Notes: generated by a model not told the origin, from the sequence alone. A stretch of DNA of 18,110 bases from JBLHHI01 sp047614125 (GCA_047614125.1 JBLHHI010000065.1:1-18110); one strand, 5' to 3'. Positions 6,774 to 15,371 are shown, counted from the stretch's first letter. Translations and numbers: made by a program.

Positions 6774-7499
6774 TTAATACTCCGGATTTAAACAATTCAA
6801 ATAGGCCACAATGGCATTGTGCATACCCATGTATAGGGCATCGCAGATTAATGCATGGCCAATAGAAACTTCCAATAAATTTTCGACGTTTTTCTGAAAA
6901 TAGCCGAGATTATTCAAATCAAGATCGTGTCCAGCATTCAATCCAAGCCCATTTTTTTGTGCTTCTTCGGAGGCCAAGAGATACGGTTTAATTGCTTCTT
7001 CTGGGTTCGACCCAAACTGCAAAGCATATCGTTCCGTATACAATTCAATTCGGTCCGTACCCGTGTCTTTGGCCGCCTTAACTTGGTCTATCATTGGATC
7101 CAAAAAAATGGAGGTTCGAATGCCCTCATTGTGCAATTGTTGAATAATTTTTTGAAGTTGCTTTCCGTTTCGAATGCAATCCCACCCAGCATTACTCGTT
7201 AGTGCATCCGGCAAATCTGGAACTAAGGTGACTTGATGTGGTTGAATTTCTAAAACTAAGTCGATGAATTCTTGTGTTGGATTTCCTTCAATGTTAAACT
7301 CGGTTTTAACTAAAGGTTTGAGCGCATAGACATCGTTATAGCGAATATGGCGTTCATCTGGTCGAGGATGAATCGTAATGCCTTGTGCACCAAATGATTC
7401 GCAACGCTGTACAGCTTCCAACAAATTGGGATTATTACTTCCACGTGCGTTGCGTAAGGTGGCAATTTTGTTGATGTTAACACTCAGTTTTGTGGTCAT
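6774..7499 (-). CDS. pdxJ: Pyridoxine 5'-phosphate synthase
   Basis: Last-step enzyme of the DXP-dependent vitamin B6 pathway: joins 1-deoxyxylulose 5-phosphate and 3-amino-2-oxopropyl phosphate to make pyridoxine 5'-phosphate. A 241-residue TIM barrel of full family length. Seen: LSVNINKIATLRNARG (5-20), TIHPRPDERHI (42-52, with His44), EFNIEGNP (67-74, with Glu71), VTLVPD, GLGLNAGHDLDLNNL (184-198, with His191) and EVSIGHALICDALYMG; these match the catalytic Glu and His positions known in E. coli PdxJ. It is the last gene of a tight minus-strand operon, 9 nt after the HhH/beta-barrel gene. Confidence 0.97.
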   Translation of the reverse strand: MTTKLSVNINKIATLRNARGSNNPNLLEAVQRCESFGAQGITIHPRPDERHIRYNDVYALKPLVKTEFNIEGNPTQEFIDLVLEIQPHQVTLVPDLPDALTSNAGWDCIRNGKQLQKIIQQLHNEGIRTSIFLDPMIDQVKAAKDTGTDRIELYTERYALQFGSNPEEAIKPYLLASEEAQKNGLGLNAGHDLDLNNLGYFQKNVENLLEVSIGHALICDALYMGMHNAIVAYLNCLNPEY

Positions 7500-7508
7500 A
7501 TCTTTCCG

Positions 7509-9485
7509 TTAAATTTGGATTCGAACCATGCACTTAAATTTAAGATCATTGGTAACATCAATCGAACCCGCCTCCAATACATTTTGTTGTTGATCAAAAG
7601 CAAATCTACACCAAAGCGTTAGGTTTTTGGTAATCTTGGCAGAGAGCAGTACATACATATTCCAACCTTGATGGTAAAAGAATGGAATGGAGTAGGAGGA
7701 AGGCACGTCGTTTTCATACACGTAAATTCGGGAATTAAAGGAAGGGGTGTTGTAAAAGGTTATTCGACCAATGCATTTGATTCGGTTTTGATGAAGTTTT
7801 ACCACCAAGTCCTGCAAGAACAAGGCTCCACGTTCCATGCTTTCAGTAGGTCCATCGTATCCCGAAAGTTCAAGCCGCATGTGCAAGCGGATACTTGAAT
7901 TTAGATGCCGAACATGGTCGATTCTGAAGCGATGTAATCCTACTTTTCTCAACTTTTTTTGTGGAAATACGTCGTTTGGACCTCCTTCCTTTGTCTCGCT
8001 CGTATATCTAAAATAAAGATGACCTAACTTTCTCTTGTCTTTTCGTATTTCCATCATAAAACCATTGCCGTCGGCGCCAAAAACGGGTTCATTCGTCAGC
8101 CACGGATGTTTGAATACATCGCAATATCCGTGGTACTTCCAACCTCCACGCAGCTTAGCTTCAACACCAAAGTAGATGCCGCTTTCATTACCAATGCTGG
8201 ATTTTTCTGAAAAAGCATGAGCATGCATAGCATTAAAGCCAGGAGCATACCATCGATGTAAGAAGGCAAGATTTACACCTTTGTTTACACTCAGCAAACA
8301 ACCGTTTACCAGCGCTAACTTGCTCCGATCGTCAAACGCCATTTCTCCGAAACACAAAGCAGAACCCAGTATTGTTTGATAGGCAAAGCCTTGTTTAACG
8401 TACGATTTTCCATGCCATTCATGGATTCCAACACTCGATTTTTTTGGTTGGAAAGCATAATCAAAGCTTTCTATGATGGCCTGATAGCTCAAGGTTGTTT
8501 GTGCCAGCTGTTGTTTTACCAGAATCAAGGCACTGTTTGCCGTAACTCGTTTCCGGTTTGCCAGCTCTTTATTCGTTCGATGATACCCGTTTTGTTGAAT
8601 GGATTGAAAGTAGAAGCTCGCAGAGTCATCGTCGGTATATAATTGTGCATCCAACTTCGATGAACTAAGCCCGGTATGTATTTCGGTTTTCCCCAACCGC
8701 CATGCAGTGCTCAATCCTCGAAAATATCCGGATTCTTGAACCGAACGGTACGGGGTCATGCCTGATGAAACCTGTTTGATGTTTAATACCAAGCTCGACT
8801 TTGAGGCTCCAAAACCACTTCCAACAACCAAACCTTGTCCAAAACTAGCTCGATAATCGCCCAGTATAACTTTTCTCAAATGGTGCTTACCCAAGTAGAT
8901 GATTCCACCCGATAAATAATCATAACCCAGTTGATTATTTCTGATAGCAATCACTTCACCTGCATCTTTTTCGGTAGTCAAGTACACAGATATTTGCCGA
9001 TGCAGGATTGACTTAACCCGAATTACATTCCGAATAGCATTACCCATACCATTCGAGTTGAGTTTCGGTTCAAAAAGGACTTGAATCTCATGTTTATGTG
9101 AATTGTGAACTAGGTCATTTTCGAATCGATCTAGTTTTATAAAGTGCTTGAGAAGGATAAGTTTATCCAACTCAATGCCCAATTGCTGTAATTCATAAAT
9201 GCTTTGATACGCGCCGTAGTGTTCTCTGTGGTTTATAACCAATGTACATTCTGTTGCACTCAACACGTGCAAATTGAGCAAGTCGTCGCAACTGGCGTGG
9301 TTTATAGAAAGGCGTTGTTGCTTGCCCTGAATCCAAAGATCTTGGATTGTTTGACGATCTTCATCCAATTCAACATTTTCCAAAATGGCTTCCAATTCTT
9401 CGTCTACACTCCGGTCGGTTTGACCAAAAAGTGATGAGGTGGTGGCAAAGATGAAAAGCCATAAAAATATTCCAGCCTTTTTCAT
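7509..9485 (-). CDS. HhH-domain protein with predicted outer-membrane beta-barrel
   Basis: A 658-residue exported protein of unknown function. A signal peptide (1-21, ending at SLFG before Q22) and an acidic segment (28-45) precede a double helix-hairpin-helix region (about 58-118) like that of ComEA: LSINHASCDDLL, then INHREHYGAYQSIYEL. The remainder (about 125-658) is rich in alternating polar/aromatic strands, for example HEIQVLFEP and LGHLYFRYTSE, as in outer-membrane beta-barrels. Bacteroidota carry such HhH/barrel proteins, often annotated only by the HhH domain. The first hairpin, where ComEA has a GIG turn, reads HVLSATEC, so DNA binding is doubtful. Its ATG overlaps the stop of the upstream gene (ATGA, 9482-9485), and pdxJ follows after 9 nt. 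Confidence 0.85.
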   Translation of the reverse strand: MKKAGIFLWLFIFATTSSLFGQTDRSVDEELEAILENVELDEDRQTIQDLWIQGKQQRLSINHASCDDLLNLHVLSATECTLVINHREHYGAYQSIYELQQLGIELDKLILLKHFIKLDRFENDLVHNSHKHEIQVLFEPKLNSNGMGNAIRNVIRVKSILHRQISVYLTTEKDAGEVIAIRNNQLGYDYLSGGIIYLGKHHLRKVILGDYRASFGQGLVVGSGFGASKSSLVLNIKQVSSGMTPYRSVQESGYFRGLSTAWRLGKTEIHTGLSSSKLDAQLYTDDDSASFYFQSIQQNGYHRTNKELANRKRVTANSALILVKQQLAQTTLSYQAIIESFDYAFQPKKSSVGIHEWHGKSYVKQGFAYQTILGSALCFGEMAFDDRSKLALVNGCLLSVNKGVNLAFLHRWYAPGFNAMHAHAFSEKSSIGNESGIYFGVEAKLRGGWKYHGYCDVFKHPWLTNEPVFGADGNGFMMEIRKDKRKLGHLYFRYTSETKEGGPNDVFPQKKLRKVGLHRFRIDHVRHLNSSIRLHMRLELSGYDGPTESMERGALFLQDLVVKLHQNRIKCIGRITFYNTPSFNSRIYVYENDVPSSYSIPFFYHQGWNMYVLLSAKITKNLTLWCRFAFDQQQNVLEAGSIDVTNDLKFKCMVRIQI

Positions 9486-10294
9486 GATCGTTCAAATATG
9501 GGTTGAGTTTCTACAACCAGTACGGGTGAAAATCCAAGCTTTGCCTCTTGCCGATTCCAAATTTGTCCTTTCAGGTGTTTGGAGGACCAACGAACTCCAA
9601 AGCCAAAATAATTGGGATTTTGACTCCATCCAAGCTGTACATCAAGGGCCGTTGAAAGTCTAAATATGTATAAAATGGCATATGTAGGTTGAGCGTTCAT
9701 AGACCATTCGTATTGAATCAACATGGAATGGTGATCGGTAAATTGATTTCGAATTCCGATTCCGTGCACAAACTCATTTGGCAATTCGTTGGTTTTAGTA
9801 GGAACCTTGGCCCATAAAAAAACAGAGGTTTGCGTGTTAATTTGATAATCGGATCGCCATGTTACAGAGCATAAGCGGTTGGAAGTGGATTCTTTTACAA
9901 AATGCCGCAAGTATTGGGCTCCAATGCCCAATGATAGCTTTGGAAAGAGTTGTTGCTGGATGGAAAGCGTGAATTGTGTAACATTAGAAATTGCATAACC
10001 GAAATATTCAACAGACCCAGCATATGATGATTGTTTTTTGTGTATTGAAGCACATAACCCAATGGTTTTTAGCTCGTTAACAAGAAGTCGCTGTGTGTAG
10101 TATGCGCCTAAATGTGTACCCGCGGGTGGTTGGCAACTTGGATTATTGACCCACCAAACGGAAGAATCCGTCGGAATTTTGGAAAGAGCTGAAAAGGCGT
10201 TTCCACCAAGTTGGGCGAAGGAGGTTTTGGGAAAGCTTAAAAAAAGGCAAAAGGCAAAGAAGGCCAAGAGATTGGTTAGTTGGTTTGGTTTCAT
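9482..10294 (-). CDS. Exported, probable outer-membrane protein of unknown function
   Basis: 270 residues; not recognised as a named family. A clear signal peptide (1-27, KTSFA before Q28) is followed by LGGNAFSALSKIPTDSSV and then amphipathic beta strands such as LSLGIGAQYLRHF, HSMLIQYEWSM and NYFGFGVRWSS, which suggests a small outer-membrane barrel. The mature N-terminus, with its GGNAF start, recalls the PorQ/PorV-type proteins of Bacteroidota, but this is an impression and not a proven homology. It overlaps the HhH/beta-barrel gene by 4 nt (ATGA), so translational coupling and a joint role in the outer membrane are likely. The MerR-like gene ends 18 nt upstream. Confidence 0.8.
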   Translation of the reverse strand: MKPNQLTNLLAFFAFCLFLSFPKTSFAQLGGNAFSALSKIPTDSSVWWVNNPSCQPPAGTHLGAYYTQRLLVNELKTIGLCASIHKKQSSYAGSVEYFGYAISNVTQFTLSIQQQLFPKLSLGIGAQYLRHFVKESTSNRLCSVTWRSDYQINTQTSVFLWAKVPTKTNELPNEFVHGIGIRNQFTDHHSMLIQYEWSMNAQPTYAILYIFRLSTALDVQLGWSQNPNYFGFGVRWSSKHLKGQIWNRQEAKLGFSPVLVVETQPIFERS

Positions 10295-10312
10295 ACCTAC
10301 AAATATATCGGT

Positions 10313-10645
10313 TTAGATATTTTTTTGTACGTCGATCAAAAAGCTTTTAATGTTTTTAAGCGAATTGGTGATTTCGATTTTGGATTCCAATCCTTTTTTT
10401 CCGGTCTTAATTTTATCGCGTGCACCCTGAAGGGTAAACCCACATTCTTTTACCAGATGATAAATTAACGAAATGTATTCGACGTCTTTTTTGGTGTAAA
10501 ATCGAGTACCTTTCTTATTTCGTTTAGGGTTGATCACAGAAAATTCTTTTTCCCAGTAACGCAACAAAGATTGAGCTACATTAAAGTGCTCGGACAATTC
10601 AGAAATTGAATAGTACAATTTATCCGGTAAGCTTTGCTCAGACAT
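10313..10645 (-). CDS. MerR-family transcriptional regulator, short form
   Basis: 110 residues with a winged HTH of the MerR type: YSISELSEHFNVAQSLLRYW (12-31), then RNKKGTRFYTKKDVEYISLI (42-61) forming the wing and second helix, and a C-terminal helix (about 84-108) that may dimerise. It lacks the cysteine- or ligand-binding C-terminal domain of metal or drug sensors, so no inducer can be guessed. Such short MerR proteins are common in Bacteroidota next to M23 peptidase genes. Its ATG overlaps the last base of the M23 stop codon (TAATG, 10643-10647), so the two are translated from one message. Targets unknown. Confidence 0.9.
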   Translation of the reverse strand: MSEQSLPDKLYYSISELSEHFNVAQSLLRYWEKEFSVINPKRNKKGTRFYTKKDVEYISLIYHLVKECGFTLQGARDKIKTGKKGLESKIEITNSLKNIKSFLIDVQKNI

Positions 10646-11613
10646 TAGTCGAACGATTGGTTCGGATGACTGGATAATTCAATCATCTCTTCGTATTGAG
10701 CAGAGGTTAAGTCGTTGTAATAGAAGCTGGTAGGGTTTTGCTTTTGTCCATTTACTTCAACTTCATAATGCAAGTGTGGCGCCGTAGATTTGCCAGTACT
10801 GCCAACCAAGCCAATCACCTGACCTCGGGTTACTTTTTGTCCAGGCTTAACCATAAACTTGCTCAAGTGAGCATATCGAGTTTTGTATCCAAAGCCGTGA
10901 TTAACCACAATTGATTTGCCGTATCCCCAACGTTGTGCTTCAACTTTTTCGATTACACCATCTCCAGTGGAATGCACTTCCGTTCCGGTTGGAGCAGTAA
11001 AGTCCATACCAGCGTGAAACTTACGAGTTTTGTAAAACGGATCTATTCGATATCCATAGCCAGATGCCATTCGTTTCAAATCTTTGTTTGGAATGGGTTG
11101 GATGGCAGGTATAGAAGCTAACATCTTGCTTTTTTGAGTAGCGAGTTTTAACAATTCTTTGTATGAAGTCTTCTGAATGTTGGCCTTTCTTGAAAGCTCA
11201 TCCAACCGAATGTTCATGTCTTTTAGACTGGTTCCAAGGCTCAAACCATTTAATTCTTCATACTTTTTGGCACCCCCAATGCCTGAGGCACGAAGAGATT
11301 CTGGAAGCGGTGCACCAAAGATTTCTCGATAAATGTCTTCATCTCTCTTTTCCAAGACAATGAATTCTTCAGATAAATTGTTCAACTTTTTCTTCAAATT
11401 TAAAATCTGAAGTTCTTGTTGATTCATCTCAACCCGCATCTGGCGTTCGTTTGGAGAATCGAAGTATTTGAAAGAAGCCTTCATGATGCCTAGGGAAAAA
11501 ATAAAAGCAATAGACAAAAAACCAAAAATACGTAAACCCTTCACCCACCATGCCGTTTTTACCGTATCATAACTAAGGGTCTCCGAATTGTATTTATAGT
11601 GTGTTTTTGCCAT
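10645..11613 (-). CDS. Membrane-anchored M23 family peptidase
   Basis: 322 residues. A cytoplasmic N-terminus leads to one membrane helix (about 27-47), a coiled-coil (about 60-92), and a C-terminal LytM/M23 domain (about 183-300) placed in the periplasm. Zinc ligands His200 and Asp204 (HAGMD) and His282 (HLH) and catalytic-type His249 (YAHL) are all present, so a zinc endopeptidase acting on peptidoglycan crosslinks is likely, as opposed to an inactive EnvC/NlpD-like activator. I start it at 11613 (MAKTHYKYNSETLSYDTV); the frame stays open to 11865, but that would overlap the divergent alaS start and lie upstream of the -7 box at 11664-11671. First gene of the five-gene minus-strand operon ending in pdxJ. 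Confidence 0.95.
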   Translation of the reverse strand: MAKTHYKYNSETLSYDTVKTAWWVKGLRIFGFLSIAFIFSLGIMKASFKYFDSPNERQMRVEMNQQELQILNLKKKLNNLSEEFIVLEKRDEDIYREIFGAPLPESLRASGIGGAKKYEELNGLSLGTSLKDMNIRLDELSRKANIQKTSYKELLKLATQKSKMLASIPAIQPIPNKDLKRMASGYGYRIDPFYKTRKFHAGMDFTAPTGTEVHSTGDGVIEKVEAQRWGYGKSIVVNHGFGYKTRYAHLSKFMVKPGQKVTRGQVIGLVGSTGKSTAPHLHYEVEVNGQKQNPTSFYYNDLTSAQYEEMIELSSHPNQSFD

Positions 11614-11663
11614 GAAGTTTTCTTTGTTATATGTGTAATTTTGCCCCTTTGAACATTTGAACG

Positions 11664-11671
11664 CGAAAGTA
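11664..11671 (-). promoter_or_regulatory. -7 promoter box for the M23-merR-pdxJ operon
   Basis: On minus this reads TACTTTCG, one mismatch from TAnnTTTG, giving a transcript start near 11657 and a leader of about 44 nt before the ATG at 11613. It supports the shorter M23 start. Confidence 0.4.
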
Positions 11672-11697
11672 TAAAAAAGATGTTTAATAACACCAAG

Positions 11698-11705
11698 TAA
11701 TTTTA
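11698..11705 (+). promoter_or_regulatory. Possible -7 box for alaS
   Basis: TAATTTTA, one mismatch (A for the final G) from TAnnTTTG, ends 23 nt before the alaS ATG at 11729. It is the only candidate in the short divergent spacer, and AT-rich DNA gives such matches by chance. Confidence 0.3.
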
Positions 11706-11728
11706 TCCGAAATTCAATTATTCGATCA

Positions 11729-14365
11729 ATGACATCCAAAGAAGTAAGAAGCGGGTTTTTAGACTTTTTCAAAAGTAAGGGACACAACATCGTTTCGTCC
11801 GCTCCAATCGTTGTGAAAAATGATCCAACTTTGATGTTTACCAACGCCGGAATGAACCAATTCAAGGACTATTTTTTGGGCAACAAAACTGCGGCTAACC
11901 CTCGTGTGGCAGATACACAGAAGTGCCTGAGAGTAAGCGGAAAACACAATGATTTAGAAGAAGTTGGGGTGGATACCTACCACCATACTATGTTTGAGAT
12001 GTTAGGGAATTGGAGCTTTGGAGACTACTTTAAAAAAGATGCCATCGATTGGGCTTGGGAACTGTTGACTGAGGTGTATAAACTGGATAAAACCAGGCTG
12101 TATGTTACGGTTTTTGAAGGAGATCCATCTGATAATTTAAGTGTGGATCAAGAATCCGTTGAATTGTGGAAGAATCACATTGATGCCGATCGAATATTGC
12201 TGTGCAGCAAAAAGGATAATTTCTGGGAAATGGGCGAAACGGGTCCGTGCGGTTCATGCTCTGAAATTCATATAGATTTAAGGCCAGAATCGGAGCGGAA
12301 AAGTTTGGATGGAAAAGGTCTGGTAAACATGGATCACCCCCAGGTAATTGAACTTTGGAATTTGGTGTTTATGGAGTTTAATCGAAAGGCCGATGGCTCA
12401 CTCGAAAACCTTCCGGATAAGCACGTTGATACTGGGATGGGTTTGGAGCGCGTTGTTCGTGCCATAAAGCTACAAACCTCGAATTACGACACCGATATAT
12501 TTCATGAAACCATCCAACAGCTCGAACAACTTTGTGCAAAACCCTATGGACAAAGCGAAGAAATCGATGTTGCCTTCCGGGTCATTTCTGATCACCTACG
12601 CGCCTTAGCTTTTTGCATTGCCGACGGTCAGTTGCCTTCGAATACTGGAGCGGGATATGTATTGCGTAGAATTTTGCGCCGCGCCGTGCGCTATGGATAC
12701 AGCTTTTTAGGTTTTTCTAAGCCTTTTATGACCGATTTAATCAATCCATTGGCCACCAAGTTTGCAGACGTATTTCCAGAATTAGAAGCTCAAAAGGACT
12801 TTGTTGCTAAAGTTGTAAAGCATGAAGAAGCTTCATTTTTTAAAACGTTAAGATCTGGCTTGGATCGGTTGGATGCTGTTATGGAGCAGGAAGGAAGTTC
12901 TGAGATCGATGGGCAAGTTGCCTTCGAACTGTATGATACCTTTGGCTTCCCACCCGATTTAACCATGTTGATTGCCACCGAGAACGGTTTGACCTTTGAT
13001 GAACGTGGTTTTAATGCTGCGCTTCAAACGCAAAAGCAACGCTCAAAGGCGGATGCCAGCAAGGAAACCGGAGATTGGATCATTGTTCGTGAAGACGATG
13101 TTGAAGAGTTTATTGGGTACGATTATACGGAAGCCAAGATTTCCATTCGACGATACAGAACGCTCAAACTTAAAGGGAAAGAGCAATTTCAAATGGTTTT
13201 TAACCTAACTCCTTTTTACGCAGAAAGTGGGGGCCAAGTGGGAGATACGGGCTCCTTAACTGGAGATGGTGATTTGGAGAAGATTATGGTTGTGGATACA
13301 CAAAAGGAGAATGATCTCATCGTTCACCTTGTAAACAAGTTCCCAAAAAATGTGGACCAGCCGTTTCAGGCATTGGTGCACCTTGAAAAGCGGAATCGTA
13401 CAACCTATAATCACAGTGCAACGCATTTATTGCAAGCTGCGCTAAAACAAGTGCTTGGCGATCATGTTTCTCAAAAAGGGAGTTTGGTAGATCCCGATAA
13501 GCTCCGTTTCGATTTTACGCACTTTGCCAAGATGACCGATGAAGAACTTAAGGAAGTTGAGCGAATCGTAAATCAAAAAGTTCGTACATCCATCTCATTG
13601 AAAGAAGAGCGAAATGTGCCGTACAATGTTGCCATCAAAAAAGGGGTAACCGCACTTTTTGGAGAAAAATATGGCGATGTGGTACGTGTAATCACCTTCG
13701 ATGAAAAATTTAGTACAGAATTATGTGGGGGTTGCCATGTTCAGAATACTTCCGAAATTGGCATGTTTAAAATTGCCTCCGAGACTAGTATTGCTGCCGG
13801 CGTACGAAGAATTGAAGCTTTAACCAACTCGATGGCAGATGAATATGTGAATGCACGCCTTAGAGAGCTGGTGGATATTGAACATGCCTTAGGTGCCAAT
13901 AAGCCGGCCCTTGTTTTGGTGGAAGAGTTGTTGCAACAAACAAAGGTATTACGCAAAGAAGTAGAGCATCTTCAAACCAATGCCTTGGGGGCAGAGCGCG
14001 AAATACTACGAAAGAAGGTGATAACCTTAAGCGGAGTGAACGCCATCATTTCAGAAATAGCAGTAAGTTCAACTGCTCAAGCCAAGGATCTTGCCTTTCA
14101 ACTTAAAAACGAATTTGAGTCCTTTATTGGAATATTAACTACATCGGCAGGGGAGAAGCCCGGAATTACCATTATTATTTCAGAAAATTTAGTGAAGCTG
14201 CACGGATGGAACGCCGGAAACTTAGTACGAGAATGGGGAAAGCTTATTAAAGGCGGAGGTGGAGGCCAACCATTTTTTGCTCAAGCGGGTGGCAATGATT
14301 TGAGTGGGTGTTCTGCGGTTATTCACGCTGCAGAAACGTGGCTAAAAAACGAATTATCTAAATAA
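11729..14365 (+). CDS. alaS: Alanyl-tRNA synthetase
   Basis: Class II aminoacyl-tRNA synthetase that charges tRNA-Ala and clears mischarged Ser/Gly. Full length (878 residues), all domains present. Catalytic core (about 1-250): FTNAGMNQFKDYFLG (37-51), KHNDLEEVG, HHTMFEMLGNWSFGDYF (85-101), DTGMGLER (234-241). tRNA-recognition region with RRILRRAVRYG (313-323). Editing domain: zinc site H562/H566 (HSATH), C666 and H670 (CGGCH). C-terminal C-Ala domain with the glycine-rich GGGGGQPFFAQAGG near the end. The ATG at 11729 gives the normal start (MTSKEVRSGFLDFF). Divergent from the M23 operon; a weak hairpin at 14398-14415 may end the transcript. Confidence 0.98.
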   Translation: MTSKEVRSGFLDFFKSKGHNIVSSAPIVVKNDPTLMFTNAGMNQFKDYFLGNKTAANPRVADTQKCLRVSGKHNDLEEVGVDTYHHTMFEMLGNWSFGDYFKKDAIDWAWELLTEVYKLDKTRLYVTVFEGDPSDNLSVDQESVELWKNHIDADRILLCSKKDNFWEMGETGPCGSCSEIHIDLRPESERKSLDGKGLVNMDHPQVIELWNLVFMEFNRKADGSLENLPDKHVDTGMGLERVVRAIKLQTSNYDTDIFHETIQQLEQLCAKPYGQSEEIDVAFRVISDHLRALAFCIADGQLPSNTGAGYVLRRILRRAVRYGYSFLGFSKPFMTDLINPLATKFADVFPELEAQKDFVAKVVKHEEASFFKTLRSGLDRLDAVMEQEGSSEIDGQVAFELYDTFGFPPDLTMLIATENGLTFDERGFNAALQTQKQRSKADASKETGDWIIVREDDVEEFIGYDYTEAKISIRRYRTLKLKGKEQFQMVFNLTPFYAESGGQVGDTGSLTGDGDLEKIMVVDTQKENDLIVHLVNKFPKNVDQPFQALVHLEKRNRTTYNHSATHLLQAALKQVLGDHVSQKGSLVDPDKLRFDFTHFAKMTDEELKEVERIVNQKVRTSISLKEERNVPYNVAIKKGVTALFGEKYGDVVRVITFDEKFSTELCGGCHVQNTSEIGMFKIASETSIAAGVRRIEALTNSMADEYVNARLRELVDIEHALGANKPALVLVEELLQQTKVLRKEVEHLQTNALGAEREILRKKVITLSGVNAIISEIAVSSTAQAKDLAFQLKNEFESFIGILTTSAGEKPGITIIISENLVKLHGWNAGNLVREWGKLIKGGGGGQPFFAQAGGNDLSGCSAVIHAAETWLKNELSK

Positions 14366-14397
14366 TAATTGGCTATGTATGAATTTGTTACGGCAAC

Positions 14398-14415
14398 AAT
14401 GCTGCGTAGCATTTT
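14398..14415 (+). terminator. Weak terminator after alaS
   Basis: AATGCT (14398-14403) and AGCATT (14408-14413) pair around GCGT and run into TTTT (14412-14415). The stem is short and the T run brief, so it is a modest terminator at best. It abuts the stop of a possible minus-strand peptide gene and could serve both strands. Confidence 0.45.
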
Positions 14416-14536
14416 AACTAAATCCTAAATATAGGGCAGTTACCAAGGCTATAATAAATAGCATCGTGGTTACAATGTTTTTAACATCATCGTTATCGTA
14501 TTTCATTTGTTTTTTGGAAGATTTATTGTTGAACAT
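14414..14536 (-). CDS. Possible one-helix membrane peptide
   Basis: A short frame not recognised as any family. From the ATG at 14536 it encodes 40 residues: a Lys/Asn-rich N-terminus, an acidic KYDNDDVKN stretch, then one hydrophobic segment (IVTTMLFIIALVTALYL) ending in GFS. A shorter start at 14506 (MKYDNDDV) also fits and has an A-rich upstream stretch; the open frame also extends up to 14596. A charged head and a clean membrane span make it look more like a real peptide than chance, but there is no clear promoter and no homologue that I know. Convergent with alaS. Confidence 0.4.
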   Translation of the reverse strand: MFNNKSSKKQMKYDNDDVKNIVTTMLFIIALVTALYLGFS

Positions 14537-14578
14537 TGATTCTGAATTTTTAACAGGGGAGGAAGTAGAGAAATGTGC

Positions 14579-14604
14579 ATCGGCTGCTGCTTCCAACAGC
14601 CGAT
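14579..14604. repeat. 8-bp inverted repeat (hairpin)
   Basis: ATCGGCTG (14579-14586) and CAGCCGAT (14597-14604) are exact reverse complements around a 10-nt spacer. No T run follows on either strand, so it is not a standard terminator. It lies just upstream of the possible one-helix peptide gene on minus. Confidence 0.5.
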
Positions 14605-14622
14605 TTCTACCGCATTTTTCGA

Positions 14623-14669
14623 ACTACTATTACTACTACTATTAGAGCTGCTAAAATGTTACTACTACA
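14623..14669. repeat. ACT/ATT trinucleotide repeat tracts
   Basis: ACTACTATTACTACTACTATTA (about 14623-14644), broken by a short unrelated stretch, then TTACTACTACAT (14659-14670). An imperfect microsatellite in non-coding DNA. Units are 3 nt and not separated by spacers, so it is not a CRISPR array. Confidence 0.7.
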
Positions 14670-14670
14670 T

Positions 14671-15227
14671 ACAACCCAATGATGAAAAATCTTTATGTCT
14701 TGGGAACACTTTTTAACGTTTAATCAGTTGACTGTAAGCTTGTTGAGCTGCATGTGAACACGGTATTAAACGTTGTGTTGTACTCAGTAATTGCATTTAA
14801 GATGCCAAAGAAGACCAAAAAGCCATATGATGCCAAAATCAGAATATTTACAAAATCAACAACAAATCTAATCTGCTGGTAACTAGGCGATTACGATGGC
14901 TCAAAATGAGGTTATATTTTATTTTAATACCGTTTATAGTACGGAAGTATGGGCGCCAAAATAGGAATTTTATCCCATGATCGGAAAAGCATTCCCTATT
15001 CGGGAAAAATGAACACTTATTTCCGTTAATAAACGGCAATATTGTGAGCAAATGACCTTTAAGTTTAATTTTATGAGGAATTCAGGCGATAGAACATAAA
15101 AATTCCGTATTCGAATGGCAACAAGTTTTGTGTCATTTTGAGAATGTGCCGTAAAAATACTGGTTTTGCCATGTTGTTAGACTAAAAATCTGACCCTCGT
15201 GGCAAAGTCCAAATTCTTTTCTTGCTT
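14671..15227. other. Gene-poor intergenic stretch, no gene seen
   Basis: More than 500 bases with no convincing gene on either strand. Short frames exist, for example 14802-14882 on plus (26 residues, very basic start MPKKTKKPYDAK) and 15071-15172 on minus (33 residues), but neither has a recognisable motif or promoter. One small inverted repeat, TTCCC/GGGAA, lies at about 14991-15005. It reads like decayed or filler DNA. Confidence 0.5.
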
Positions 15228-15371
15228 CTAATTTAAGTGCGTTTCAATCTTGAGAAGTTGTTTTTCCCAGTATTGGGAAATTTTGCTCATGCTCGCAACG
15301 ACTACATTTTCGTATGGCAGATTCGAAAAGATTTGATGGACGAATGATTCCTTAATGATATGAATGCCCAT
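15228..15371 (-). pseudogene. Short open frame, possible gene remnant
   Basis: 47 codons from an ATG at 15371 to a TAG at 15228; the frame is open further back to about 15422 without another ATG (about 64 codons). The reading is protein-like, for example GNIAFEFVMGIHIIKESF across the upstream part, then IFSNLPYENVVVAS and SQYWEKQLLKIETHLN. I do not recognise a family. It follows pepP on the same strand after an almost immediate stop, has no start signal of its own, and could be the 3' end of a decayed gene. The palindrome TTTCCCA/TGGGAAA (15263-15280) lies inside it. Chance openness is not excluded. Confidence 0.25.

Noticed and set aside
9123..9320. Calling the HhH protein a competence DNA receptor
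   Set aside because: The DNA-contacting hairpin is degenerate and the protein is mostly a beta-barrel, so that function is not supported.
11614..11865. Longer M23 peptidase start at 11865
   Set aside because: It would overlap the alaS coding region on the other strand and lie upstream of the likely promoter; the membrane helix and family start fit 11613.
14623..14669. ACT/ATT repeats as a CRISPR array
   Set aside because: Units are trinucleotides without spacers and there are no cas genes nearby.
14848..15051. 67-residue minus-strand frame in the gene-poor gap
   Set aside because: No motif, no start signal and no protein-like pattern; likely chance.
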